From Sesamum alatum (taxonomy: Eukaryota; Streptophyta; Magnoliopsida; Lamiales; Pedaliaceae): DNA of 64,000 nucleotides. The notes under the pieces are model-generated. The model did not search any database. It was not told where the DNA came from and saw only the letters and a list, made by a program, of their open reading frames with translations. Position 1 is the stretch's first letter; each line of letters starts with the position of its first letter. Positions 1-13,132 of the stretch are shown piece after piece. The DNA lies in assembly GCA_034509735.1 (NCBI GenBank), contig JACGWO010000003.1, positions 38,238,873-38,302,872 of the forward strand. The letters run 5' to 3'. A program made the position numbers and the translations under genes.

Positions 1-536
1 TTACAACTATTCATAGAAGGTTAAAAAGGAGAGCTTTATCCAGAAAGATACTTGGTGCTGAATTTGTACTTGCTCTCAGATTTCAAGCGTAATGTTCTCA
101 ATTTCAAAATGCCCTTGCCTGCAAATGTTGTCTCTGCAATTTACGCTTGTACTTGTTGATAATGAACGTGACAAATACTCTATACACCTGCTGTAGCTCT
201 GGTGGTATGTTAGATAGCTGAAAGACATCTATTTGCCATTATGTTGTGGTTCGAGCTCTTGCAACTTCCACAATTGATCTGAGAATATTTATCTTTTATT
301 TTATTGGTGGTGGTGGTGGTGCAACACTCCAAAAAATGCCTGGAGGTCCCTATATGCCCTGCACTTGTGTTACTCGCAAAGCATAATAAATTCTGGCGCT
401 ACTGTTGTTTTAACTCTTACCATCCAACTACTTGCCTGATCAAATCGATTTTCTATGCTATTTTGTTCCGTTACTCAGTTGTTAGCTATTTGGTTTAGTT
501 TGTTGATCACCAAGCTTCAAATTTCTGTATATGTAG
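1..536 (+). other. intronic sequence of the SAC gene (upstream of first visible exon)
   Basis: No stretch here translates into the SAC-domain residues expected just before the exon at 537. The segment is AT-rich and ends in an AG acceptor at 535-536, so it reads as intron. The preceding exons should lie left of the window. A short upstream exon that I do not recognise cannot be excluded. Confidence 0.55.
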
Positions 537-3500
537 ATATCTTAAACGAGGTGTCAACGAGAATGGAAGAGTGGCAAATGATGTTGAGACTGAGCAGATT
601 GTATTCGAGGATGTTCCTGAAGGAGTGCCGATGCAAATTAGTTCTGTGGTTCAAAATCGTGGTTCAATCCCACTTTTCTGGTCACAAGAAACTTCACGTC
701 TAAATCTTAAGCCTGATATTATATGTATGATTGTGTAATTGTTGTATAACTTTACTTTGTCAGAAGAAAAGTAAACTAATTTGACCTTTGCATCTTTACT
801 TTGTATGCGTGCATTTACTCTGTGTAGTTATTCTTGTTTTTCAGTGTCAAAGAGGGACCAAACATATGAGGCTACTAGACTTCATTTTGAGCATCTTGTG
901 GAGAGATATGGGAATCCAATCATTATTTTGAATTTGATCAAAGTAAGAGGAATTATAATTTTGGGCTTGCACTTTAATGTTTTAGTTGGCAATGTTTCTT
1001 CTTATTTTATGCATGTTAAATATATTAAGCCTAAAGGAGATTTTTATAAGAATGGCGGCAATAAACTCAAGGTTCTTTGCTCGCCCGAAATGGTTACCTA
1101 AAGAAACAATCATATGAACCACCTGATTGGAATTTTTATTGACAGACAAATGAAAAGAAGCCTCGAGAATCTATTCTCCGTTCAGAGTTTGCCAACGCCA
1201 TTGAAGTAATCAATAAAGATCTGTCTGAGGAGAACAGACTTAAATTTCTTCACTGGGATTTGCATAAACATTCACGGAGGTATCTAGTGTTCATTCTTTG
1301 TAGTAGTGCAGCTTATGTCTGTGGTTCTGATCCGTATTTCTTTTTACCTCACTTTTCCATCAGCAAAGCTACAAATGTCCTGCTACTTTTGGGAAAGGTG
1401 GCTGCATATGCTTTGACTCTGACAGGTTTCTTCTACTGTCACGTAACACCTATGTTACTATCAGAGGGCGATCCTAAATGGTCTAGTTCAGAGTAAGTCT
1501 GATCATTTAGCTTTAAGCATGTTAACAATTTCTTTTACTCTTAGCAGTTCATCCTTTAATGGCAGCTTATAAGAATTTTTGTTTGGGTTATATCTTCAGT
1601 TGTTAGCTTGGGTTGATTCTTGGTTAAACTGGGCATATTTTCTTTAAGCCAATGTTTATACCAAAATAATGTAACAACTTACTAGGGCTGGGCAATTTAC
1701 TGTAAGACTCTCAAATAATACCTGTTATGTTCTTTTGCATGTTCCTGGCCCTAAACTTGGAAGCATATAAAATTTGAAAATAAGAATAGACACTTCTTTG
1801 TCATGAATAATATTTAGCTTGCTTGCCTGAATGCTTCATAATGCTAGTGTTCCAAATATACAGAGGTTAAGTCTTGTGCTTTGAAATGAAAAAAATGGAA
1901 AAAGGGTATAAGTCAGTAAGGTGGACAGTATATTTGAGCATATAATTAATTTTGTCCAAAATCACTGAACAAACCAATTCAGGCAATTCTGTTACTATGA
2001 ATTGGTACGGGATGCTGAATGTAAGTTTTAAACGCTTGTCTGACACAGGAATGTTGTTGCTCCTGATATGTCTGCCCCAAAAAGTTCGAGCAGTCATATT
2101 GTAGAGCATAACTATGATGAAAATGAGGAGTCAGGTAACTCAGACAGAAAATCGAGTGGAACTAATGGCATTGGAGATAACAGTAATCCTTCTGTCAAGC
2201 CACCACTGGTCCAAAAGGGGGTGCTCCGGACCAACTGCATAGATTGTTTGGACCGCACGAATGTGGCACAATATGCTTATGGCTTGGCTGCTTTAGGGCA
2301 TCAGCTCTGTGCCTTAGGAGTAACAACCTCAACAAGAATAGACCTTGACGATCCATTGGCTGAAGAACTGATGGGTTGTTATGAGAGAATGGGTGATACT
2401 CTTGCACATCAATATGGTGGATCAGCTGCGCACAACAAGGTTAGCTAATGCATGATTCTGCTTTTAGTTTGGGTATATTAGGTAAATTTATGTTCTCCCA
2501 TTTCCTGGTTAATGTATATTCGGAACTAAGCCATGTGATGCAACAGTAGAAGCCATTTGGAAACTTAGAAGCTGCTGGAGGTATTAGGTGGCATTAATAT
2601 CAAAGGTGGAACTAAATTGTATCGCCATAATTCCTAAAACCATCGAGACATTTTAAGTTTTAAATCCTAGACAGTGCTTGGTGATCAGGCTCATGCTAGT
2701 CAAGGAAGTTGGTCGCTTGTCCAGTAAAATTAATACGGGACCTGCCAGACTTGACTTGAGTTGACTGTTAGTTTTCATCTTAAACATCGTAAATTGTTCT
2801 GTGGTCTTGTCGAGTGTCCTCACCACAAGTGAACAAACAAATTGAGTTCTGTGGACATTCTTTTCTAGTAGCTATTTCATCTTTTAGTTAAGGTGTCTTT
2901 GATGCAGCTATTGACATTTCCATACTTCAATTCACTATAGATTTTCTCTGAGAGAAGAGGTCAGTGGAAAGCTGCAATACAGTCGCAGGAATTTTTTCGA
3001 ACACTACAAAGATATTACAGCAATGCATATATGGATGCAGAGAAACAAAATGCCATAAATGTGTAAGTGAGTTTTTTTACAAATTTAAATGTGATTTTGG
3101 AATTTCACGTCTGGATAGAGATTAAATAGGTAATCGATTGGTAAGGACTTTGGTTGCCTTAAGCACCCTAGATAATTGGCTCCTTTCACTGAATTCGTCT
3201 GCAGGAACTAGAAAGGTTTCTGTGCTTTTCAAAGTTGCTTGTTATATTTGCTCGTTTCCCCTGAATTCTCCTGCAGGAACTAGAAAGGTTTCTCTGATCT
3301 AGGCTTGTCAATGGGCTGGTATTGCCTTACCGAGACCCATACCCAATAAATACGCATAGTGATCTCTCCCTACCCATACCTTCCCAATATAATACCCATT
3401 TGGTTTTATCCAAGTTATACCCAATGAATAGGGTAGGGTTTGGGTTTTACCCAATTGTTTGTTCTTTTACAATGTGTTTCAAAATAAAATTTATCAAATT

Positions 3501-6500
3501 TTAAATTTACATTGAGGTCATATAATGAAATTTGTTAAAACAGATCATGCAATTTCTATGTGTTTTTGTGATGATATTATAAGCATATGCTACTAAGTTC
3601 AACTTATTAGTAGCCTTTTATGACCTAGAGGTCAATCAAATAAAACTAATTATTTAAATTTTCAACAGGTGCAATTGATGATCATTGAAATTATATAATG
3701 ATCCTGATTTTGTCCAAATGATGGATCAATATTAATTATTGATTAATTGGAAATGTTGATAATGATCTTAAATTATCAAAATGAACGACCAATATTAATA
3801 GATTATGAAATCGTGATAAGCTCAAAATAAGAACGAAAATCTAAGAATTGCTAAAGATAAATGAAGTTAAGACTTTTAAGTATGGTAACATATCTAACTT
3901 CCGCACAGATCTCTTATCCATTTAAATTTGTATTTAACTTTGATTTAATGATTTTTTTGACAATTTGAGTTCAAAAACATTTTATATATTCTATATATTA
4001 ATCAAATTTAACTAATTTAACTTTTTCGTTCATATTTTTTTATTTTGTAAACTATCAAGTTTTGATAAATTTTATGAGAAAGTTAATTTTGAGTTATTAC
4101 GAAATCAAAGATGAAAATCTCTAGCAAATTTGGTCAAAAGTCAACATAAATAAAACATTTTCTGAAATGATTATATACTATTTAAAAATATTTTGATATT
4201 AAATAAATCTAAGTCGATTGAGTTCCTAAAAGTTTACAAATTCAATAATTTTAAATTAACTAATAAACGAAAATTTTAGGGTATTAGAGTATATTAGTTC
4301 GAAGGGGTATTTTAAGGTATTAAACATTTACCCATACCCATGGGTATTTTAGTGTACTAGACCCTACCCATACCCGCTCATTTAATTTCATGGGTCTAGG
4401 GTGGGGTAGGATCCTCTAGCCATTGGGTAGGGTATCGGTATAGTATAGGCATGAAAGTTATTTTTTGGGTGTGGGTAGGGCCTACTTTTGTCCTTTTCAA
4501 AATTGTTTGTTACTTGTATTGGTTGTCTTATGAGTATTCTTCCTGTCCAATCAAATTATGTTTTCACATTATTTAATAGTTCTTTTGCATTTTGAGCAGA
4601 TTTTTGGGGTATTTTCAACCTCAACCAGGTAAACCTGATGTGTGGGAGCTGGATTCTGACCAGCATTACAAAGTTGGAAGCAACGGAAAGACAAATACTG
4701 ATGAAAATGGAAGGTAATGTCAATATTTAGTCGTAGTTAAATATCTGCTAGAGTGCTGCATGCCTTATCCACATACCTGGTGACCTTACCTAAGACTGGA
4801 TGTGTTTGGCAGACATCTGATTTTTTTTAATTAGGATAAAAAATTGGTGAAAGTTGTCTAGGATCAATTGATATTCAAATCAGATGGATGAATTATTGGG
4901 AGTAATCCGCTGTCCGAAAATAGGTTCATAACCTTCTCACGGATCTCTAATACTCACTATAGTCAGTTCAGTTGCATGCGGCTTCCGCGCCATAAAGTTG
5001 AGTAAAGATTTTATGGACTTCCTACATGCCCATGCCAATACTGCTTAGAGTTGTTGCCAATGCAACCCCAATGCCATAGCATGTAAAGCCATGACAACCC
5101 GTAATCCTTCACGGCACATCTCTCCTTGAAGGCCTCAGACTACCGTTGTCTGTCACTCTTTATTTCGCATAGAATGGCAATATGCAATCTTTGCACTATC
5201 TTCTGCCGTTGCTTGCTTCCTCACGTTTTAAAACATATTACACGTGAAACGAATAATTCAGAGAAGGAAAACAAAAGAAAATTTGAGTGAGAATGTTTTG
5301 ACTGGAGAAATTTGGAGGTGGAAAGCAAGTAGGATTAATCGGAAAGTTACAGAACTTGAGCATGTAAAGAGAGGATTGCATGGATATAGGTAGGGGAATG
5401 CCTAGAGTGGGAATGCAGGATTCGGGGAAGATTTGCAGGAATTCATGAATATCAGGAAAAAGAGACCCTCATCGCCTTCTTTTCCTTTTTCCTGTAGTTA
5501 TATTATCATTTGTCTCTCAAATTCCCAAGTGATGAGAAATCTGTAAAATTACAGAGAAATTATTACTAAGGTTTTGACGAGAACTCCTTTATAATAGAAA
5601 TCAAATATCCTGACCTGCTCTTGGGGCAGAAAAATCTCTGTTGCAAAGTTCCACGTTTTCAACTCCTGTTCTGAATTTAACTTCCATGCTTTCAAGATCA
5701 TTTATCCAAGAAGGAATATCACTAGGGATAATTGCGCAAGTACCCTAAGGCTAAAAAGAACATCTTATCTTCTTTACAATGTCAATCACAGAAAACTTAT
5801 TGTTATCTTAAAAAGCTTCTGGACTCATTTTGCAACTTCTACTTTTATGGACTTCTTAGCTTATTCTTAATCTTAAATATGTTGCAACTTTCACCATTGA
5901 TAATGCGATTATGGTTTTTGCCAATTTTTCATCCACATAGAATCAATGCACTCATGCCTCATGGTTGGTAGATCCTTCAGTGGGAATAATTTTTGTTTGT
6001 GTCTATATGCAGTGCACCTCAAAATTCAAGTAGTCTTTTATCTTATGACATTTCACAAACAATTTCCTGATAGTATTACTTGGCAAGTTGTTCAGTGCTC
6101 CCAGAAATTTCTTAAGTATACAAACTTTTAAGTCTTATATTTAGGGTATTCCTTTCTCCCATCACATTAATGTTAACAATATGATTTGAAAATGTAGGCA
6201 GAGTACTATGACAATTATTACTAAATTTCATGTAAAACTTTAATCAGTATGACTAGGATTTTCTCAAGTGTAGTAAAATTGTTTCCTTGGAAGTATTGTT
6301 AGCTATAAACTGCTAGTATGAAGCATTAGTACTTAGGGTTTCTGTATTAATTACATGTCATTGTGATTCTTGATGTTAGAAAGGGGCATATGGTTCATTT
6401 CCTAGTGACATGGAAGTAGTAAGTGGGCTTGACACTGTAGTGTGCTGATGAGTTGATGTTTGGACCATACAAAGTCCAAAATCAAATTCAAAAGCAACAG

Positions 6501-9500
6501 GAGGGTGATTTGCCAGTTACACACTTGTTTACCAACAATCATTGACATTGTACTTCGTGTAATGTTCTTATAATTGATCATTTATAGTTTTGTGTACTGC
6601 CCTGCCTCATTATAATGTTGACACTAGTGTTTGGTTTGTATAGGTCTCTTTTTCACAGATCATGGTCAGATGGTTCCATTCTTCGTGAAAGCGACTCAAC
6701 CACATCTGCCTTAGATGTCAGTAAAGATTTCCTAGTGAATCAAAAGGAGGAACTAAAATGCTCGCCGAGTCAACACCAGAAATATCAGCTTCTGAAAGCA
6801 ACTTAGCATATTCAAGGTGCTTTACCTTTCTAACAAGTTGATGTTTTAGTTTCTGGATTATTTTAATTTTGATGTCTTAGTTTCTTTTCAGCATTTGCTT
6901 AATTGTCTATTAACTTATATAGGTAAGTAACTTCGTTTTCATTTTTGGGAATGCCATCATGTCATCTGATGGACTCAGTACATGAGGTGGCTTATGACCA
7001 TCTCTTTGTTATTAGATAAGCTTCCTTTGCTCATTGGTTTCATCTTTCATTTCTGCAGACATACTCCTCCAATGCCTAGGGAGCTTTTTGCTGAAATGCA
7101 AAGAGAGAGATACCTTGAACATGAAAATGGGGATGCAGTTGATTGCTCTAATTTTGTTGACTTAGATTGGCTCTCTTCCTCTGCAAATTCATGGGAGGAA
7201 GAGTTGTTGGAAAGGTAGTTTCTCTGTTAAGAGCTAATCAAATTTTGTTTTCGTTGTTTTATTTGGGTGGAATTATTGAACCTCTTCCATTGTAAAGAAG
7301 TTAGCACCAAAATATCCATGTTTAATCCTAGTGATGTAATGATGTTAGATGTCAATCTTTATGTAAGATATGAAATGATGCCTCATTGATTCTTGAATGA
7401 AGTTAACTCATCAAGGATGATGCTTCATTGACTCTTGATCATGGACAGCAATGCATATGTTTTTCATTCAATTTTCCTGGACCTTAAACTTATCCGACTA
7501 TATATTGACTTATAAGTGTCTCCCTAGAGTCTGTTTTTGCATGTTCTGGGCATGTTCCCTTTTGAGGATGGTACTTGCCTCTGTGTTTCTTGTCCTGTAC
7601 GCTTCAGTATTAGCCAATACCAATCAACTAAAAGGTCTTTACTCGATATGGTATATGCATCTGTTTGTCCCATTGTTAGCTTGCCGTGATGATCAAATTC
7701 CCACTTGGCCTTCAAATTTGTGATCTTACGTTGTAATTTTCTATCAGACTACTATGCATATTTTCAATTTTTCAATACATCACCTTGTCTAGAGATTACA
7801 AGTTTTCCTGACATTTCATACATCATAAGGTTCTTTTCTAACTTTGCAAGTACAATTCCACCATGATGTTGCTAATAGCGCTAGAGTGAGAACATGAAAT
7901 ATAGTAGAATCTGTTCGACCGTCAGGTTTCACTTTTAATGCATTTACCTTCAGTTATAAATTGTACTATTGGATCTTGATTTGCTATATTCAACTTGTGT
8001 CACTTATTTGTAGAATTTATTTCTTATGCCCACATCTAATTGTATTCCTGTAAAAGTCTTGCAAGTTCTTGTTGATCTTTTAGGCTAGGCTAACTTATCA
8101 TAACTTTACTATCTTCGAGTGTGAGACCTCATCCTGCGTAGTTTCTGTTTATGATTCACAGTTTATTCATAATGTAATTACTTAGTTCAACTTGAAGTTC
8201 TTACCGCTGATTATTTTTTGTATCTCTCCCAAATGTCCTACGGTACTTGACAATGATCTTGAAAATGGTCTTTAGGTATGCCACGTAGTTACTTATATTG
8301 TCTCTTTGAATTCAATAGATCATCTTGCCTGATACCCTTTACTGCTCTCTTTTGTCTGGGATTTTAACCTTCTTGATTCCTGGGAATTCAGAGTCATTAT
8401 GAGTTGAAATCACATTATTCAAGAGATGATCTAAATTTGCCTTGGTTATTATGCTAGTTGAAAGATTAGTTTGATGAATTCATCTACACCTTTTCATGCT
8501 CAGATCAACACTGACAGCATCTTCAATTGCGGCTCTGTCATCAGAAAATGTCGCCAATGAAATGGTGGGAGAGACAACCCCATCCACGAGTGAATCCGGA
8601 TCTATCATGAGGGTTCGTATCTTTTCTCCATTCATCTGTTAGCTTTCAACAACTAAGCATTGAAGTGTATTTGATAGCAAGATAAAAGAATGTGTTGAAT
8701 GAAAAAAGTATGTATTTAGGAGCCACCTCAGTTAGTGGTAAGTTACTCTTGCAGTGGCTCCGCCATTCTGCTAACTCCCCTTTATGGACTTCTGGTGAAT
8801 TTATCTTAATAAACTTATAGAATGCAAAATAACTGAGATAGAAAGAGACTTTGTTTCATACATGTGGGCACAGGTGTGCTGTGATACATGTCCCCTGCTT
8901 GTGCTTATTTAGTTGTCATATCCCTAGTATCCTAAGTACTATTACTCTTTCTTTCTCATGAATTTTTCATTTTAGTTAATTCTGTATGCATGAAAGATCT
9001 GCTTTAATTTGTTAAGTTTCCTAAACCAAAGGTCATTGTATGTTCAACATTGCTTTGATGTCTGGCGAAGCCTATCGCACCACTTCAGTCAAATTTAAAG
9101 GAATGTCTGGCGACGCCAATAGCACCACTTTAGTCAAATTTCCAGCACTATGCATGCTCATGCAACCCGCCGGCATGACCAACATCCTTATGTGTTTTGA
9201 GTTACCTGGGTCCAATTAAAGTATCATGAGTTGTGGCTGCCACATGCGAGAATAAACACATTTGCTGTAAATCTGCATGCCTTTCTGCATTATTAGATAA
9301 TGTTGCTTCTTACCCATGTCTTCTACCCTGACTAGACATTGTTGTGATTAGAATATTTGATGCATCCTTGGTCCTGTCTAAATTTGCAGGGAAGGGAACA
9401 CACTGGAACTGACTTGTTTTATGGTGAAGTCCATAACTATGAAAGTCTCCAGGAATTTTCAGATAGTTTTGTGCGTTGGGTGACATATGGGGAAGGACTG

Positions 9501-9509
9501 TGTCATTGA
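537..9509 (+). CDS. SAC-domain phosphoinositide phosphatase, 3' part (SAC2-SAC5-like)
   Basis: Plant SAC phosphatases of this class dephosphorylate phosphoinositides, with PI(3,5)P2 at the vacuolar membrane as the described substrate. Visible exons are 537-724, 845-942, 1146-1279, 1364-1492, 2049-2439, 2941-3062, 4600-4713, 6644-6816, 7059-7214, 8504-8612 and 9390-9509, all with GT-AG borders. Readable SAC landmarks in order are [46 protein letters not shown] and the catalytic CX5R loop in [12 protein letters not shown] (exon 2049-2439). These are followed by the family's variable tail, ending GEGLCH-stop. The reading frame breaks in exon 6644-6816. Entering frame runs to a stop at 6804-6806, while the downstream exons need the other frame, which shows the family motif ESTPEIS. 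Losing one A from the run at 6755-6758 would explain this. The complete catalytic domain lies upstream of the break. The N-terminus is outside the window. SAC2 to SAC5 cannot be told apart here. Confidence 0.9.
3186..3300 (+). repeat. 71-bp tandem duplication within a SAC intron
   Basis: The stretch containing CTGCAGGAACTAGAAAGGTT occurs twice, at about 3203 and 3274. The first copy continues uninterrupted into CTTTTCAAAGTTGCTTGT. The second is cut at about 3300 and its continuation reappears at about 4490 as CCTTTTCAAAATTGTTTGT. Confidence 0.7.
3300..4487. mobile_element. DNA-transposon-like insertion in SAC intron (hAT-like, uncertain)
   Basis: About 1.19 kb of AT-rich sequence separates the two halves of a locally duplicated segment, so it is an insertion. 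It starts TAGGCTTGTCAATGGGC and ends near GGTAGGGCCTA. Both ends carry runs of CCCATACCC or its complement (about 3340-3430 and 4330-4470), giving imperfect inverted termini. TAGG..TGTCAATGGG starts remind me of hAT-derived plant MITEs. I find no clean target duplication or coding capacity. Confidence 0.45.
9058..9143. repeat. two-copy tandem repeat (about 43-45 bp)
   Basis: ATGTCTGGCGAAGCCTATCG and ATGTCTGGCGACGCCAATAG each continue into CACCACTT-AGTCAAATTT. This is a head-to-tail duplication inside the last SAC intron. Confidence 0.7.
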
Positions 9510-10586
9510 GGAGGTTACTTCAGTCCCTCGTTCTGTTAGCAATAGGTTCCAGATCATCTTGCAGGGCACTTTCCTGGACGACTGACATTTTAGGTTTATT
9601 GGGAAATCAAGTCAATGAGATAAGCAATATATTACACCGGCATCCTTGCGAGTTGCGGTTGATATTATCAGGAAGAGCTGCCCTGTGGTTCTGCCATGTG
9701 ATTTGCAACCGTTGAATCCTGGAAACCCAGGTCGCACCCTGATATCTTACCATGAATGAGTAAATAGTCAACACTTATAAAATTCTTTCCAGGCGCTTCA
9801 TCCTCTTCCCTCCCTTTTGTTTTTTTGGGTTTTCTGTTATAATTTTAGCCTTTTAATTTTACTTGGTCATGGATTCCAGGGGGTCCGACGTTGTAAATAT
9901 GAAAACCAAGCTGGGGAGCTGCACTCACTCTTGTATCAGTAGTAGGCCATTGATTCTTTACATTTATTTGTGGTTTTAACTTCATAAAAAGACAGTAGGC
10001 AGCCCCCGTACGTTTCTTAGCATAAGACTCATGTGACTAGTTGATATTCAGGTTTCCTTTTTCAATGTATGTTGTTGGATTTGATCGCAATAAGCTATTG
10101 ACCCCCTTTTCGTTCTGCTTCCACAAATACACCATTGCTTATTTGCCTAAACATGTATTCATTTCTCTGATTGATAGCCATCTTTTACATTTAATGGATA
10201 TTATTTTCCATCTCGTTTATATTATATTGCTGCATTCTGTATGCTGGATGTGTTCAAAGTTTCCTCATCCTCCTCAAAGAAAGGAGATATGTGGTTATTA
10301 GTTTCCATAGATTGGTGATTTTGGGATATGTTGAGTTAGGCTGCGTAAACATCAAAACTCCTTTCTCCAATTTAGAAGCCAACTCATAAGTACACAAGAA
10401 TAAACAATGGCATGCTCAAAAGAGATGTAATTGGGATGAGCAGAAACATTACACTTGCATAGGGTAATTGATCCTACCATCACCCCATACGAATAAAAAT
10501 AAAAACTAAAAGAGTGAATGTTTAACTCAATTCGATCGTTTGCTTAAGTGGGTAGAGGGCTGAATTAGGATCAGGCTGGCAGAGGG
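9510..10586. other. convergent intergenic region and 3' UTRs
   Basis: The SAC stop (9509) and the eIF3k stop (10587, minus strand) face each other across 1.08 kb. The segment probably holds both 3' UTRs. I see no additional gene or repeat. Confidence 0.6.
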
Positions 10587-13132
10587 TCAGCCAAGAATGG
10601 GGAATATTCGAGCCACATGCTCCAATTGAATGCCATCAGTTGTGCTTTTCTTAAGCTCCGGATGGTTGAATTCATCAGGAGGAAGGATGATGAGTTGGCC
10701 CCTCTCCTGATTCTTCTCAATCGCCCAACCCGAGTTAGCAATGTGGTGGTCGAGGAACTTGTCCAGAGATGGCCCTTCGATATTTATGGCCTGAGATATA
10801 TTTCATCAATTAGTAGCTGGCAATATGAATTAAGGATTTATATTACACCTGAATTTGGTGATTTTTCAGATTGGTAAAAAAGATCATTCCAGGAATAAAT
10901 CCATACCTCGGCAAGAATAGACCTTGGAACCTTTTGGTATGTTAGTGACAGGACGTGAACTGCATATGCTTGAACTGCTTGTTCAAAACCTGTACAATTT
11001 ACACGTATTCTTTAGCTAACATGTCGGCGTTCAGAATAGGAAACTCAGGAATAACTAACAGAAGAGAATAAAGATATGAGGTACGCAGATATAGTGGAGT
11101 AAGAATTTACTGTTCAACAGAGAAACGGAAGACATAGGACAATATCACAAACTAAGGTCCTTGTCTAAAAATAAACAATATTACGGCAACAATAGTAATA
11201 GTGGATGAAGCATAGTTAGAAGATATTATCTGTAGTTGTAGTAAATAGAGAAACAATATACCACTTACATAACATTTAACGACCAGATTAGATGGGGTGT
11301 TAACTCAGGCTCCAATTGCAGGTTATTAATAAAGATAGTACTGGTCAATATACCACTAGGATAAGTAGAGAGGGCATATTAGAAAGTCTTCTTACATTGT
11401 ACTAGTTTATAAATGTTATAGCAGTCAACTCTAACCATCCACTGTTTCTCCCTGCCCCAAGAGAGAGAGGGAGGGGGGGGGGGGGGGGGGGTGTTGAGTG
11501 TTTAAGCCGACATGGATAAGAACACCCAAACAGCTCTCAATTCAACATACCTGGTACAACATCTAATATGTGGCGGCTCTTAGCAGCTTCATCCCAAAAC
11601 TGACGGAATCTAGCTGTCTGTATAAGAAGATAGAGGGACATGATGAGATCAATGTTCTATAACAGTAACAAAAGAGAGAAGGTGCCAAAAGTACCTCCAA
11701 GTAGTGCGAGAGAACAATGAGAGTCTTAAATTGTTCCTCCATTTGCTGGTAAGAGAAGATAAAAAGGGCCAACCAATTAGAATAAACTAAAATATCAAAC
11801 CGAATTTCTCGATGAATGCAAGTACAAATAGGGAGCACTAGAAGTTCAGAAGACTACTGATTATGAAACTCCACAATATGTGCAACAATATTTGAAGAGA
11901 ATACTAGATGCAAAAGGTATACAGAAAAGCGTACATTGGATCACAAACAAGAGACAGCTCTTGGTTCACAAAGAACACATAAATATAGGAGAAAAGATCT
12001 GAATGGCATATTACAAGTCCATTAGTTGTCTAAGCGTCATATGTGATTTCCCTCTGAAACCCAACTATGTGCTTCTTGTCTTCCCCATTCTCAACTGCGA
12101 GCAGTGGATTTGAACGGCTCATCCTCACAGTTAAAGAAGAATATATGACAAAGATTCGAGGTTTCTGGTTCACCAGTAAATGAACTTCACTAGACTACTC
12201 TAGTACTCTCCGGGGATTTGAATTTCTTTTTAAAGGCAACAGCTCAGCAACACAAAACAGTTATTGGGAGCTATTTAGCATTTGGAAAACGGTTCCCTGA
12301 CATAATTTGCAAACTAAATTTTGACTTTTTTGCAGCATGATACTTCATAACAATACAGAAGCATTTGTCTTATGGCAAGCCAGTTCAATTTAAAATGAAA
12401 AACTTGAGGTAGTGGCTACTGCTAAGTAATAGATATTAGGATTATAGATTAAAGAACAGTCAAATACCACTCTTTCAGGAATTAGAAAGAGGCAAAGGCT
12501 GAAATCAGGTGCTGGCATTGCCATTAGAGCCTGCAGAGAAAATACAACATGAGCTATCAGATAAACTAACTCAAAATAAAATGAAATACAAGAAAGGAGA
12601 TAATTCTATATGTATGTTTTTGCATATACTTCAAGTACCTTGATCAAAATGCGGGCAACAATCTGGGTGCTCATTCTCTCCGGCTCAAACTACATTTTTC
12701 GAGAAACACATAATAATTTACAATTTCAATAATCAAAATATTACTGGCCGAGTGAAACGCAGCAAACAGGAAAAGAATTCCCGTTAAACAACATAATAAA
12801 AAAGTTACCTGGTAAAGGCGCAGAAGACAAAGATTTGCATTCAAACTGTAAGTCTGCGACGATACCTACAACAATTACACATTAAAAAAGTTCCCATTTT
12901 TTTAATACGAACGTAAACAACCCCCTTATCAGAAAATCAAAACAAAACGCGAATTTTCAGATACGAAAACCTAGAGACGAAAACACGAGCTTACTTGTTC
13001 GTTAACGTAGTTTTCGAGATCGGGCAGGATGTCGGGGTTGTAGGGATTGACGGCGACGAGCTGCTCCACCGTGTACGACAGCGACGACTGCTGGTTCTGA
13101 TCCGTCGCCGCATTGCTCATCTCTCTTCCCAT
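10587..13132 (-). CDS. TIF3K1: eukaryotic translation initiation factor 3 subunit K (eIF3k)
   Basis: eIF3k is a small PCI-domain subunit of the eIF3 complex, which binds the 40S ribosome in the cytosol during initiation. Exons on the minus strand are 13132-12995, 12865-12809, 12689-12639, 12530-12468, 11745-11695, 11617-11551, 10989-10907 and 10790-10587. They sum to 714 nt, giving 237 aa, close to the family size of roughly 220-240. The chosen start gives MGREMSNAATDQ; an in-frame ATG lies upstream at 13186, but family proteins begin near MGRE. Diagnostic stretches are YTVEQLVAVNPYNPDILPDL (residues 20-39), LCLLRLYQFEPERM, QMEEQFKTLIVLSHYLE, FRQFWDEAAKSRHILD and the terminal RIFPILG. All eight exons join in frame with GT-AG borders. 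The gene lies downstream of and parallel to the kinesin gene. Confidence 0.96.
11461..11491. repeat. GA run followed by 19-bp poly-G tract in eIF3k intron
   Basis: GAGAGAGAGGGAG is followed by 19 consecutive G at 11473-11491. It lies in the intron before exon 10989-10907, and reads as poly-C in the transcript. Confidence 0.9.

Noticed and set aside
7451..7723. Open frames of 60-90 codons in both directions within the SAC introns
   Set aside because: They lie inside introns, overlap each other on opposite strands and show no conserved family pattern.
10617..10877. 86-codon plus-strand open frame
   Set aside because: Antisense to the last eIF3k exon.
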